Origin: Olsenella_L sp051876355
GTDB lineage: Bacteria; Actinomycetota; Coriobacteriia; Coriobacteriales; Atopobiaceae
Length of the DNA stretch: 64,000 nucleotides
NCBI GenBank assembly: GCA_051876355.1
Contig: JBJEHU010000053.1
Span: 1 to 64,000, forward strand
Direction: 5' to 3'
In this document: piece after piece, positions 8,801 to 17,450 of the stretch
Numbering within the stretch: position 1 is the first letter of the stretch
Layout of the letters: the number at the start of each line of letters is the position of its first letter
Made by a program: the position numbers and the translations under genes
Notes under the pieces: generated by a model
Databases searched by the model: none
Seen by the model: only the letters and a program-made list of their open reading frames with translations
What the model was told of the DNA's origin: nothing

Positions 8801-10441
8801 GGCAACATCGTGATTGAAGACCTGCTGCCGGAAGGGCTGGAATACGTCGCGAACAGCGCAAGACTTGTGAAGCTCAGGGCGAATGGCATCCAGGAAGATA
8901 GCAAGGGAAGCGTCACGCCTACCATCACAACTGAGAATGGCCAGCAGAAGCTGACATTCACGCTCAGCAGCTATGACGCGACATCGCAGTACTACATCAG
9001 GTATGACACCACCTGGAGCAACGACAACTACTGGTCCGATGCTGCCAATATCAACAAGACTTATACCAACACTGCATCGTTGGGTGATACGGAGAAATCC
9101 AGCTCGTTCACCGTGCATCGTGAGCCTACCTTCGTTATCAAGACAGGCAGCCAGGGCACGGGCAGCAATGCTGACCAGGTCACCTACTCTGTCGTAATCA
9201 ACCCTCTGGGCAGCGATATCGATGCCAATTCGGACACGCTGGTCCTGACTGATACGCTTTCGAACTTCGGCGTATCAAACCCCGTCCTCAGTACTTCTGA
9301 TGTGAGGCTCTATGCCTATAACGAGACAGCCGAGGGGCATCGCGGAGCGGAACTCTCCTCTGCGCTCTATACCGTAAGCTACGATGCAAGCAGCCATACG
9401 ATGAGGGTGACAGTTCCTGACAGCTTGGGCTGCGTGCTCGTCTACTCCTATACGCTCAAGGGCTTCAGATCGATGGCTGGCAGCATCACGATGTCGAACA
9501 GCGCAAGCCTCGCCGGTCAATATTCTGATAGCGCAAGTGCGCAGATTGCAGCGAGCGATGCTGGCGGCCATGCAGTCCAGGCGCAGCTTACCCTGTACAA
9601 GGTGGATGCCGACAACTACCAGACTCTGCTGAGCGGAGCGCAGTTCGACTTCTATTCCGGCGAGGGTGGCAGCTTTGGCGAGCCTAACAGCTTCACGCTG
9701 GATAACGGATCCAAGACATGGGACCTCTACGATACAAATGGTCAGGCCATACTGGCTCATGACACGCTGTACAAGTTTGTGGAGACAAAAGCCCCCGATG
9801 GCTATCAACTCTCAAGCGAGCCTATTTACCTTGTATGGCTTTCGGACGGCGAGAGCGAAGAGACGGCATGGCAGGCTCTCCAGAATTCTGGCATCCTGAG
9901 CTCTGCGACCAAGTCCGATGGAACACATATTGCTCAGTCCGATGTTCACTTCATCGCTGCAAGTGGTGGCGCCATCTATGCGCCCAACAAGTACGACCGG
10001 CTCACAGTGAACAAAATCTTCACTGCTCCGGACGGAACGACGCTGAACGATGACCAAATCGGCGTAACCTCCATCACAGTGAAGCTTTACCAGGATGTGA
10101 AGAACTCTGACGGTACCATCACCAAGGCGACGGATGCTTACGAAACGACGACCATCATTGCTGCCGAAGGCTGGAAGAAGACGTGGGACGGCCTACCCAA
10201 GAAAGACGCGAATGGCAACGAGTATGTCTATCGCGTCGAGGAGGAAGGCCTCGAGCATAGCTACAGGGACTCGTATCTGAACAATGATGTGCAGACGGGC
10301 ACGATCACAATCAACAACACGCAGACCTATCAGCTGCCGAAGACGGGCGGCATCGGAGATATGCCGTTTGCGGTGGGTGGTGCTGCACTTGCGGCAGCGG
10401 CTGTGGCAGCATTCGTAGCTCTCCGCTGCAGGATTTCATAG
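5897..10441 (+). CDS. Large LPXTG adhesin, probable pilus tip protein
   Basis: 1514 residues. A 25-residue charged cytoplasmic N-terminus precedes the signal/membrane segment (about 26-48). Residues about 210-295 are a low-complexity Ala/Thr/Ser/Glu stretch. The following 900 or so residues hold repeated beta-rich modules with recurring phrases such as DTL, TITDT and NTAN, resembling the isopeptide-forming D-type and DUF11-like domains of Gram-positive adhesins. Near the C-terminus there is a SpaA-like domain with E-box VETKAPDGYQL, a Cna-B repeat (WKKTWDGLPKKDANG to VYRVEEEG), then LPKTG at 1480-1484, a hydrophobic helix and a short basic end. Size, position and architecture suggest the tip adhesin. 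GGAG near 5890 serves as ribosome binding site. A strong hairpin follows the gene. Confidence 0.85.
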   Translation: MSTLFDKARQMLENNREHRRWQRHTGAIALVLGAAICALLIGTATALSGAGTLSDALTDDSALFWRESGTSEAAWQKVDGDTPLAGDSELRLRLAFKLDAQDLKDGAGYSYTLPEGLTVDDADALSVFSGTGADTGSETGAVTASGLTASIKENILTISYAGDESEDSEGTVSFYVDIDFTFAGLTTDDEGLAKLKLNNKITLTAVKAQEAAAAEETASTASASEITTTDNGTETATAAAAAAESTTSESEVSSAKAATAEADAEVAATAESADASTDAAAETESSDENAATASSPVDASAYLTSATLYKNVNNSWQVTTIFNDGDSARVELGFTFANGVITSTSKDATYQLPDGVRPVDAISNAVIYDNANQQVGTFDVSTDGLVTMHFSDSFATGNTIVASLYFKGWVTRTGSASDGTIQFGTTGTNITVNAVTTNDIHVSKEGTLNVNRDGATYKITVTSNNGTGGNHLDINDTVHVRDNITYTDFYDHSSLQVIKKTSSTDAGTPVTIGTLSSTTGGVMWNTTNGKPHFLLQLPILNAGESYEITYTASFTTTDDDIDSNIGNTVQANSATQGVYDAVNLTSRADDLKTGAINGSVIDWTVTLNRNNKSLAGFQMTDNLPGDLKGEITVSDADGNPVLTLSESNNYQATASGFTAKYEPDNNRLLTITVADGSTNTGTYKVSYSTKPTESASGTNTNTANTVYAGSTTHSVSATVGIGSFFSWGLKKTATSADFQGHGKYRIGWQTVATAPANLDGSYTITDTIESLYDRAQGGAELSAAGHYVTAGNLLATLQASRNILIVNSDTGVTYYSDGLNADGTIAMKVSQSGNVTAAPMTVTVTMYDGDGTVVSNDGDSHVKSFTVTATPADGASLAGTTSTLKYWTITDTTAAGIPDGADVYMRNRASVGGLSSEANTVVRQASAFDKQMYIGSWSNATKTMQYDRNTFSNNKLTFRLLVDTTDKSGNIVIEDLLPEGLEYVANSARLVKLRANGIQEDSKGSVTPTITTENGQQKLTFTLSSYDATSQYYIRYDTTWSNDNYWSDAANINKTYTNTASLGDTEKSSSFTVHREPTFVIKTGSQGTGSNADQVTYSVVINPLGSDIDANSDTLVLTDTLSNFGVSNPVLSTSDVRLYAYNETAEGHRGAELSSALYTVSYDASSHTMRVTVPDSLGCVLVYSYTLKGFRSMAGSITMSNSASLAGQYSDSASAQIAASDAGGHAVQAQLTLYKVDADNYQTLLSGAQFDFYSGEGGSFGEPNSFTLDNGSKTWDLYDTNGQAILAHDTLYKFVETKAPDGYQLSSEPIYLVWLSDGESEETAWQALQNSGILSSATKSDGTHIAQSDVHFIAASGGAIYAPNKYDRLTVNKIFTAPDGTTLNDDQIGVTSITVKLYQDVKNSDGTITKATDAYETTTIIAAEGWKKTWDGLPKKDANGNEYVYRVEEEGLEHSYRDSYLNNDVQTGTITINNTQTYQLPKTGGIGDMPFAVGGAALAAAAVAAFVALRCRIS

Positions 10442-10464
10442 TGGCAATCTGATCGTTTGAGGCA

Positions 10465-10500
10465 GCAGGCCGGCATCCTGAATAGGGGATGCCGGCCTGC
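10465..10500. terminator. Bidirectional hairpin between the pilus operon and nth
   Basis: Perfect 14-bp inverted repeat (10465-10478 with 10487-10500), loop TGAATAGG. It lies between two convergent genes. There is no long T-run on the plus strand, so efficiency is uncertain. Confidence 0.7.
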
Positions 10501-10540
10501 CCCATCTCTGTATATATAAGAAGTGAAATGGAAACGAGGC

Positions 10541-11263
10541 TTAGTCTTCCTGTTCCTTCTTTGCTTTGGTGTCTTTCTTCTCTGCCTTCTTCGGCTTTTT
10601 GCGGTAGCGGTCGGGACGCTCGAACGAAGGGCAGATGTCTGCTAGCATGCAGCTTTCGCACGAGGGATGCTGGGCCTTGCAGGTCTCTCTCCCGAAGTGG
10701 ATCCACTGCTCGTTGACGTCGGTCCAGAGCTCTTTCGGGATGAGCTTCAGGAGGTCCTGCTCTGCTGCCAGAGGGACAGAAGCCTTCGTGAGGCCAAGAC
10801 GTGCGGCAATACGGAAGACATGGGTATCCACCGCTATGCCTTCGCACTCATGGAAGGCCTTGTTCATGACAATATTGGCAGTCTTCCTGCCGACGCCGGG
10901 GAGCTTCGTCAGTTCCGCCATGGTCCTCGGCACTTCTCCGCCATATTCCGCGACGATGATCTGCGCTGCCTCGACGGCGTGCTCTGCCTTGGCACGCCAG
11001 AAGCCGATCGAGCGGATGACTTCGCCGACCTCGGCAGGATCTGCCTGGGCCAGGGCGAAAGCGTCGGGCCAGCGGCGGAAGAACTCGGGCGTCACGCGGT
11101 TCACGCCGGCATCGGTCGTCTGGGCAGAGAGCATGACCGCGATGAGGAGCGTATAGGGGTTGTAGTAGTCAAGGGCGCTCTGCGCTCCGCCATACTTCTC
11201 CTCCATGCGGCGGCAGACCTCCTCCGCCCGTTTCTTCTTTGATGCAATGGACTCCCGTGGCAT
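10541..11263 (-). CDS. nth: Endonuclease III
   Basis: 240 residues. Bifunctional DNA glycosylase/AP lyase that removes oxidised pyrimidines in base-excision repair. The helix-hairpin-helix LPGVGRKTAN carries the catalytic Lys127, and Asp146 lies in VDTHVFR. A [4Fe-4S] cluster is bound by Cys195, 202, 205 and 211 (spacing C-x6-C-x2-C-x5-C). The last 20 residues form a Lys/Glu-rich extension beyond the usual family length of about 210-220. The Shine-Dalgarno GAAGGAG lies 10 nt before the ATG. It is a single gene convergent with the pilus locus and divergent from the glycogen operon. Confidence 0.95.
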   Translation of the reverse strand: MPRESIASKKKRAEEVCRRMEEKYGGAQSALDYYNPYTLLIAVMLSAQTTDAGVNRVTPEFFRRWPDAFALAQADPAEVGEVIRSIGFWRAKAEHAVEAAQIIVAEYGGEVPRTMAELTKLPGVGRKTANIVMNKAFHECEGIAVDTHVFRIAARLGLTKASVPLAAEQDLLKLIPKELWTDVNEQWIHFGRETCKAQHPSCESCMLADICPSFERPDRYRKKPKKAEKKDTKAKKEQED

Positions 11264-11374
11264 GCGATTTCACTCCTTCTGCCGGATTCATGATGTAAGG
11301 CGACTGCAAGAAATGATAATGGGTTCGCCTGATAAAGGCATGCAGGACATGCAGAAAGACAATGCCCGGCATGT

Positions 11375-11420
11375 CAGATTGTCCAAGACGGCCAAATCTG
11401 GGCCGTCATTTGAGTATGAT
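11375..11420 (+). promoter_or_regulatory. Putative glg operon promoter with inverted repeat
   Basis: A -10-like TATGAT lies at 11415-11420 with no good -35. Just upstream is a perfect inverted repeat GACGGCC / GGCCGTC (11387-11393 and 11401-11407, 7-nt spacer). It overlaps a second inverted repeat CAGATT / AATCTG (11375-11380 and 11395-11400). The weak -35 with a palindrome at that position suggests a regulator-controlled promoter for the glycogen operon. The operator role is inferred. Confidence 0.45.
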
Positions 11421-11473
11421 AGATGCGCTAGGGATGCGCATCGGTCGTACCGATGAGGGGGAAGGGATTGTCC

Positions 11474-13789
11474 ATGGCTGAAATGACGAAGGATGCCCGC
11501 TACCTGATAAGTTCAGACGATGTGTACCTGATGGGAAAGGGAGAATGGTACCGGAGCTATGACAAGCTCGGAGCCCACCCTGCCACCCAGGACGGAGAGG
11601 ACGGCTACAACTTTGCTGTCTGGGCGCCTGGCGTCACCTCCGTGCGCCTCGTCGGCGAATTCAATGGCTGGGACGAGAACGCAGACTATCTCTTCGAGAC
11701 CGAGACCGGCGGCATCTGGTGCGGCTTCGTTCCTGGCGTCCATGCAGATGAGTGCTACAAGTACGCGATAGAGCCCACGCCTGGCGCCGAGCTCATCTAC
11801 AAGGCAGACCCCTATGCCTTCCATGCCCAGTGCCCACCCGATACGGCATCCGTCACGACGGATATCCGCCACTATGAGTGGGGCGACAATGCCTGGATGC
11901 TCGAGCGCAACAAGAGGAAGATGCTGAAGAGCCCGCTCAACATCTTCGAGGTGCATCTCGGATCCTGGAAGCGCCACGACGACGGACTCAACGGCAACGG
12001 CACCGAGCCTCCGGCAGGGGAGCGCGCAGGCGGATCCTATCTCACATACGACGAGCTCTCGGTCGAGCTCGTGGACTACGTGAAGAAGATGGGCTACACC
12101 CATATCGAGCTTCTCCCCATCATGGAGCACCCGTTCGACGGCTCCTGGGGCTACCAGATCACGGGCTACTATGCACCGACCTCCCGCTACGGCTCGCCCA
12201 AGGAGTTCATGCACTTCGTCGACGCCTGCCACGAGGCTGGTATCGGCGTCATCTTGGACTGGGTGCCGGGCGGCTTCTGCAAGGATGCTCATGGCCTCGG
12301 CAACTTCGTGGGCCACAAGCTCTATGAGGAGAAGGAGCACCCGAACTGGGGCACGTACAAGTTCAACCTCGGCAAGGGCGAGGTCAGGACGTTCCTCATC
12401 TCCAACGCGCTCTACTGGATCGACCAGTACCATGCCGATGGCCTGCGCATGGACGGCGTGAGCTCCATGCTCTACATGAACTTCGGTATCGACGATCCTT
12501 CCCAGAAGCGCTTCAACTCCAAGGGCACGGAAGAGGACCTCGATGCATCCGAGTTCATCAGGAGGACGAACTCCACGGTCGAGCGCTACCATCCTGATGT
12601 CATGATGATCGCAGAGGAGTCCACGGCCTGGCCGCTTGTCACCTATCCTCCTGAGGTCGGAGGCCTCGGCTTCAACTTCAAGTGGGACATGGGCTGGATG
12701 AACGACACGCTCCACTACTGCCAGACAGACTTCCCTTGGAGGCCGGGCAACCACAAGCTGCTCACGTTCTCGATCATGTATGCCTTCAACGAGAACTTCA
12801 TCCTGCCGCTCTCGCACGACGAGGTCGTGCACGGCAAGTGCTCGCTCATCGGCCGCATGCCGGGAGACTACTGGAGGCAGTTCGCTGGCATGAGGGCGCT
12901 TGCCTTCTACCAGATGACCCATCCGGGCGGCAAGCTCAACTTCATGGGCAACGAGATTGCCCAGTGGATCGAGTGGCGCGAGTATGAAGGCATCCAGTAC
13001 TTCATGGCAGACGAGTACGAGGTCCACCATGACCAGCAGGTCTTCGTCGCCGCGCTGAACAAGCTCTATACGCAGGAGCCGGCACTCTGGCAGTGCGGGT
13101 ATGACTCTGCCGGCTTCGAGTGGATCGACGCCGACAATGCAAAGCAGTCCCTGATCTCGTTTGTCCGCAAGGGCGACGACCCCGCAGATGACCTTGCAAT
13201 CGTCATCAACTTCGATGTCGCTGCGCACGAGAACTACCGTGTCGGCATTCCTACGCCGGGCATCTGGAAAGAGATCTTCACGAGCGACGAGAAGGAGTAC
13301 GGCGGCACCGGCATCGAGAACGTCGGCGAGATCAAGAGCGAGGACGTGCCCTGGAACGGGCGCGAGAACTCGGTGGTCCTGCGCATCCCGGCACTCGGCG
13401 GCATCGTGCTGAAGCGCGTCGGCGATCTTCCGAAGCCGAAGCCCAAGCCTGCTGCAAAGCCGCGCACGAGGAAGACCGCGGCCAAGGCGTCCGAGAAGGC
13501 TCCTGCCAAGGCAGCTGCTGCCGAGGAGAAGCCGGCCGACAAGAAGGCGCCTGCCAGGAGGACTTCCACGAAGAAGGCGGCTCCCAAGGCAGAGGCTGCA
13601 GAGACTGCATCCGCCGCAAAGCCAGCAGCCCCTGCTGCCAAGGCAGCGCCTGCGAAGAAGGCTGCGGCTGCCAAGAAGGAAGCTTCGAAGAAGGCTCCTG
13701 CAAAGGCAGCGGCATCCACTGAGGCCCCGAAAGAGGCCGAATCCAAAGCAACTCCGAAGAAAAGGGCAACCCGCTCTTCGAAGCGATAG
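11474..13789 (+). CDS. glgB: 1,4-alpha-glucan branching enzyme with histone-like tail
   Basis: 771 residues from ATG 11474, 7 nt after GGAAGGG; the in-frame ATG at 11453 has no Shine-Dalgarno. It forms alpha-1,6 branches in glycogen. An N-terminal CBM48-type domain (about 35-130) precedes the GH13 barrel. Catalytic motifs are the nucleophile Asp in LRMDGVSSML, the acid/base Glu in MIAEESTAWP, and LSHDEVVHGK. The normal enzyme ends near residue 648. About 120 further residues follow that are almost entirely Lys, Ala, Pro, Glu, Thr and Arg with repeated KKAP/KKAA/AAKP motifs, like histone H1 or mycobacterial HupB tails. This tail is not part of known GlgB enzymes I can recall. First gene of the glg operon. 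Confidence 0.95.
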   Translation: MAEMTKDARYLISSDDVYLMGKGEWYRSYDKLGAHPATQDGEDGYNFAVWAPGVTSVRLVGEFNGWDENADYLFETETGGIWCGFVPGVHADECYKYAIEPTPGAELIYKADPYAFHAQCPPDTASVTTDIRHYEWGDNAWMLERNKRKMLKSPLNIFEVHLGSWKRHDDGLNGNGTEPPAGERAGGSYLTYDELSVELVDYVKKMGYTHIELLPIMEHPFDGSWGYQITGYYAPTSRYGSPKEFMHFVDACHEAGIGVILDWVPGGFCKDAHGLGNFVGHKLYEEKEHPNWGTYKFNLGKGEVRTFLISNALYWIDQYHADGLRMDGVSSMLYMNFGIDDPSQKRFNSKGTEEDLDASEFIRRTNSTVERYHPDVMMIAEESTAWPLVTYPPEVGGLGFNFKWDMGWMNDTLHYCQTDFPWRPGNHKLLTFSIMYAFNENFILPLSHDEVVHGKCSLIGRMPGDYWRQFAGMRALAFYQMTHPGGKLNFMGNEIAQWIEWREYEGIQYFMADEYEVHHDQQVFVAALNKLYTQEPALWQCGYDSAGFEWIDADNAKQSLISFVRKGDDPADDLAIVINFDVAAHENYRVGIPTPGIWKEIFTSDEKEYGGTGIENVGEIKSEDVPWNGRENSVVLRIPALGGIVLKRVGDLPKPKPKPAAKPRTRKTAAKASEKAPAKAAAAEEKPADKKAPARRTSTKKAAPKAEAAETASAAKPAAPAAKAAPAKKAAAAKKEASKKAPAKAAASTEAPKEAESKATPKKRATRSSKR

Positions 13790-13830
13790 TTCTATAAGAG
13801 GCCTTATAGGCCCCAAGATGGAAGGTACGT

Positions 13831-16266
13831 ATGTCAGTACAGCCACAGCTTTTCAAGGACAAGAACGACTTCAAGGAGCAGCTCGAGGCCATGTGCCTCT
13901 CCGAGCGCTCGAAGACCTTCGATGAGTGCACAGACAGGGAGCGCTTCCTCTGCCTTGCCCGCCTCATTGCCCAGAAGGCCCGCCGTATCGAGGTCGAGTG
14001 CCACCCGAAGGACGAGAAGCAGGTCTACTACTTCTCCCTCGAGTTCCTGCTCGGTCCCCTGCTGGACAACTACCTTCTGAACTTCGGCATCCGCGACTTC
14101 GTCGAGGACTGCCTGAAGGACATGGGCACAGATCTTGAGACCCTCTGCGCGAAGGAAGCCGATCCGGGCCTCGGCAACGGCGGCCTTGGCCGTCTCGCTG
14201 CCTGCTTCCTCGACTCCATGGCAGCTCTTGGCATCGCCGGCAACGGCAATGGCATGCGCTACCGCTACGGCCTCTTCCGCCAGGAGATCGAAGGAGGTCG
14301 CCAGGTAGAGAAGACCGACAACTGGCTCCGCTATGGCTTCCCGTGGGAGATCCGCAAGCTCGAGAGCACCGTCACGGTGCGCTTCGGCGGCGAGGTCGTA
14401 CGCCACGAGGGCGAGGCTGGCAGCTACTGGTTCACGTGGGAAGGCGGCGAGAAGGTCGACGCCGTCCCGTACGATGTGCCTATCGTCGGCTACGGCGGAA
14501 CGTGCGTGAACAAGCTCCGCATCTGGGGCGCAAAGCCGCACACGCCTGACTTCGATCTCGATGCCTTCAATGCCGGCGACTATGCCAAGGCATTCAAGTT
14601 CCGCTCCGATGTCGAGGCCATCTCCACGATCCTCTACCCGAACGATGCCGGCGAGCATGGCCGCCTGCTGCGTCTCAAGCAGGAGTACCTGTTCGTCTCT
14701 GCAGGCCTTCAGTCCATCCTCCATACGTATGAGCGCAACTTCGGCCCGGACGCCTGGGAAGACCTTCCGAAGCATGTCTGCATCCACACGAACGATACGC
14801 ACCCGGCGCTCTGCGGCCCCGAGCTCATGCGCATCCTCGTCGACGAGAAGGGTCTCGACTGGGATACCGCATGGAAGACCGTGACGGCCACCGTCTCCTA
14901 CACGAACCACACGATCATGCCGGAGGCTCTCGAGAAGTGGCCGATCAACCTGCTCCGTGCCCAGCTTCCGCGCACCTACATGTTCATCGACGAGATCGAC
15001 CGCCGCTACCGCGAGTCGTTCCCGCATGATGCAGAGAACTGGATGGACCAGCTCCAGAAGACCGCAATCCTCTGGGATGGCCAGTGCCGCATGGCAAACC
15101 TCTCCGTCATCTGCTCGCACTCCGTGAACGGCGTCTCTGCCCTCCACACGGAGATCCTCGAGAAGTCGACGCTCAAGGACTTCTACGACCTCACGCCGGA
15201 GAAGTTCAACAACAAGACGAATGGCGTCTCGCACCGCCGCTTCCTCGCCGAGGCAAACCCTGCCTATGCAAAGCTCATCACGAACGCAATCGGCGATGGC
15301 TGGCTCAAGGATGCCTATGAGCTCGAGAAGCTCATCCCGTACGAGAAGGACGAGTCGTTCCTGAAGGATGTCCATGCTGCAAAGCAGACGGAGAAGGAGC
15401 GCCTTGCCCGCTATATCAAGGACACGACGGGCGTCGAGCTCGACCCGACGTCGATCTTCGATGTCCAGGTCAAGCGCTTCCACGCCTACAAGCGCCAGCT
15501 CCTGAATGTCTTCAAGATCCTCGACATCTACAACCGTCTCCTCGACGATCCCTCGTTCAAGCCGCAGCCGACGTCGTTCATCTTCTCCGGCAAGGCTGCC
15601 CAGAGCTATGACTTCGCAAAGGAAGTCATCCGCCTCATCAACTCCGTCGCCGATGTGATCAACAACGACGACCGCGTGAACCAGACGATCAAGGTCGCCT
15701 TCGTTCCGAACTTCGCTGTCTCGAATGCCCAGCTCATCTACCCGGCATCCGACATCTCCGAGCAGATCTCCACGGCAGGCACCGAGGCTTCCGGCACGTC
15801 GAACATGAAGCTCATGTACAACGGCGCGCTTACCCTTGGCACCTACGACGGCGCAAACGTCGAGATCTGCAAGCTTGTGGGCGACGAGAACATCAAGATC
15901 TTCGGCCTCAGGACCGAAGAGGTCGATGCACTCAAGTCCTCTGGTCGCTACTATGCCTGGGATGAGTACAACGCCGACCGCGACCGTCTCGGACGCGTCG
16001 TGGACGAGCTCGTGGATGGCACGTTCTCCCGTCTCTCCGGCAACTTCGAGAGCATCCATGACTACCTCATGGTCAACAACGATCCGGACCTCGTGCTCAA
16101 GGACTTCCGTTCCTACGTCACGGCCTGGGAAGAGCTCACGAACGACTATCCCGACACGATCAAGTGGAACCGTGCGGCGCTTCACAACACCGCTAAGGCC
16201 GGATACTTCTCTTCCGACCGAACAATCCGTGAGTACGCCCGCGATATATGGCATATAGATAAGTAA
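13831..16266 (+). CDS. glgP: Glycogen phosphorylase
   Basis: 811 residues, normal family length. It releases glucose-1-phosphate from glycogen chain ends by phosphorolysis. The PLP-binding lysine lies in TEASGTSNMKLMYNG. Other family blocks include GNGGLGRLAACFLDS near the N-terminus, HTNDTHPAL and RFHAYKRQLLN. It starts 41 nt after glgB with Shine-Dalgarno GGAAGG. Having the degradative enzyme inside a synthesis operon is common in Firmicutes and Actinomycetota and implies control of flux at the protein level. Confidence 0.97.
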   Translation: MSVQPQLFKDKNDFKEQLEAMCLSERSKTFDECTDRERFLCLARLIAQKARRIEVECHPKDEKQVYYFSLEFLLGPLLDNYLLNFGIRDFVEDCLKDMGTDLETLCAKEADPGLGNGGLGRLAACFLDSMAALGIAGNGNGMRYRYGLFRQEIEGGRQVEKTDNWLRYGFPWEIRKLESTVTVRFGGEVVRHEGEAGSYWFTWEGGEKVDAVPYDVPIVGYGGTCVNKLRIWGAKPHTPDFDLDAFNAGDYAKAFKFRSDVEAISTILYPNDAGEHGRLLRLKQEYLFVSAGLQSILHTYERNFGPDAWEDLPKHVCIHTNDTHPALCGPELMRILVDEKGLDWDTAWKTVTATVSYTNHTIMPEALEKWPINLLRAQLPRTYMFIDEIDRRYRESFPHDAENWMDQLQKTAILWDGQCRMANLSVICSHSVNGVSALHTEILEKSTLKDFYDLTPEKFNNKTNGVSHRRFLAEANPAYAKLITNAIGDGWLKDAYELEKLIPYEKDESFLKDVHAAKQTEKERLARYIKDTTGVELDPTSIFDVQVKRFHAYKRQLLNVFKILDIYNRLLDDPSFKPQPTSFIFSGKAAQSYDFAKEVIRLINSVADVINNDDRVNQTIKVAFVPNFAVSNAQLIYPASDISEQISTAGTEASGTSNMKLMYNGALTLGTYDGANVEICKLVGDENIKIFGLRTEEVDALKSSGRYYAWDEYNADRDRLGRVVDELVDGTFSRLSGNFESIHDYLMVNNDPDLVLKDFRSYVTAWEELTNDYPDTIKWNRAALHNTAKAGYFSSDRTIREYARDIWHIDK

Positions 16267-16305
16267 ATCCTTTGCTTATCCGGAAGCTGAAAGGGGAGAA
16301 TCGGT

Positions 16306-17448
16306 ATGAGCAAGAAAGAGTGCCTCGCAATGCTGCTTGCAGGCGGACAGGGCAGCAGGCTCAAGGCGCTGACGAGTGAGGTTGCGAAGCCTGCCGTCTC
16401 GTTTGGCGGCAAGTTCCGCATCATCGACTTCGCGCTGTCCAACTGCGCGAATTCGGGCATCACGACCGTCGGCGTACTGACCCAGTATCGTCCGTATCTG
16501 CTCCACTCCTACATCGGCTCGGGCGAGGCGTGGAACCTCGACGAGCGCAACGGCGGCGTTTCCATCCTTCCGCCGTTCGCGACGCAGTCTGGCGGTGCCT
16601 GGTATGAGGGCACGGCTGACGCCGTGACGCAGAACCTCGGCTACATCGAGCAGAACGATCCCGAGTACGTGCTGATCCTTTCGGGCGACCAGCTCTACCG
16701 CATGGACTACAACGACATGCTCGAGAACCACAAGCGCCACAACGCCGATCTGACCATCGCCGTCATGCCGGTCCCCTGGGAGGAAGCGCCGCGCTTCGGC
16801 ATCCTCACCACGGACGACGACGAGCGCATTCTCAAGTTCACGGAGAAGCCCGCGCATCCCGATTCGAACCTCGCTTCCATGGGCATCTATATCTTCAACG
16901 CCGACCTTCTGGTCGAGACGCTGAAGGAGGACGCTAAGGACCCGAACTCCGAGCACGACTTCGGCAAGAACATCATCCCGAAGCTGCTGGACGCCGGCAA
17001 GCGCCTCTACACGTACCGCTTCGAGGGCTTCTGGCGCGACGTCGGCACCATCTCCTCCTACCACGAGACGAACATGGAGCTCCTCGGCTCCGAGCCGGCG
17101 TTCGACCTCTACGATCAGGAATCCCCGATCATGAGCAACACCGTGCCGATGCCGCCGCACTATGTCGGCCCGGACGCCTCGATCGATGACTGCCTCGTCG
17201 ACAATGGCTGCCGGATCTTCGGCCAGGTCAAGCATTCCGTCATTTCCGCCGGCGTCTATGTCGGCCCCCACTCCATCGTCGAGGACTCCGTGCTTCTGCC
17301 GGGTGCCCGCGTGATGGAAGGCTGCCGTGTCGTCAATGCCATTCTCGGCGAGCGTGCAACTGTCGAGAAGAATGTCGACTTCGGCAGCAAGGATGCGGAT
17401 ACGGCAGTGGCAGGCAATGACGCTGTCATCACGAAGGGAGAGGAGTAG
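16306..17448 (+). CDS. glgC: Glucose-1-phosphate adenylyltransferase
   Basis: 380 residues. It makes ADP-glucose from ATP and glucose-1-phosphate, the committed step of bacterial glycogen synthesis. The nucleotide-binding signature AGGQGSRLKALT is at residues 12-23, followed by KPAVSFGGKFRIIDF, SGDQLYRMDY and the sugar-phosphate loop FTEKPAHPDSN. The C-terminal third is a left-handed beta-helix with hexapeptide-like repeats. GAAAGGGGAG precedes the ATG. It is followed 2 nt later by glgD, consistent with a GlgC/GlgD hetero-oligomer as known in Firmicutes. Confidence 0.97.
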   Translation: MSKKECLAMLLAGGQGSRLKALTSEVAKPAVSFGGKFRIIDFALSNCANSGITTVGVLTQYRPYLLHSYIGSGEAWNLDERNGGVSILPPFATQSGGAWYEGTADAVTQNLGYIEQNDPEYVLILSGDQLYRMDYNDMLENHKRHNADLTIAVMPVPWEEAPRFGILTTDDDERILKFTEKPAHPDSNLASMGIYIFNADLLVETLKEDAKDPNSEHDFGKNIIPKLLDAGKRLYTYRFEGFWRDVGTISSYHETNMELLGSEPAFDLYDQESPIMSNTVPMPPHYVGPDASIDDCLVDNGCRIFGQVKHSVISAGVYVGPHSIVEDSVLLPGARVMEGCRVVNAILGERATVEKNVDFGSKDADTAVAGNDAVITKGEE

Positions 17449-17450
17449 CC

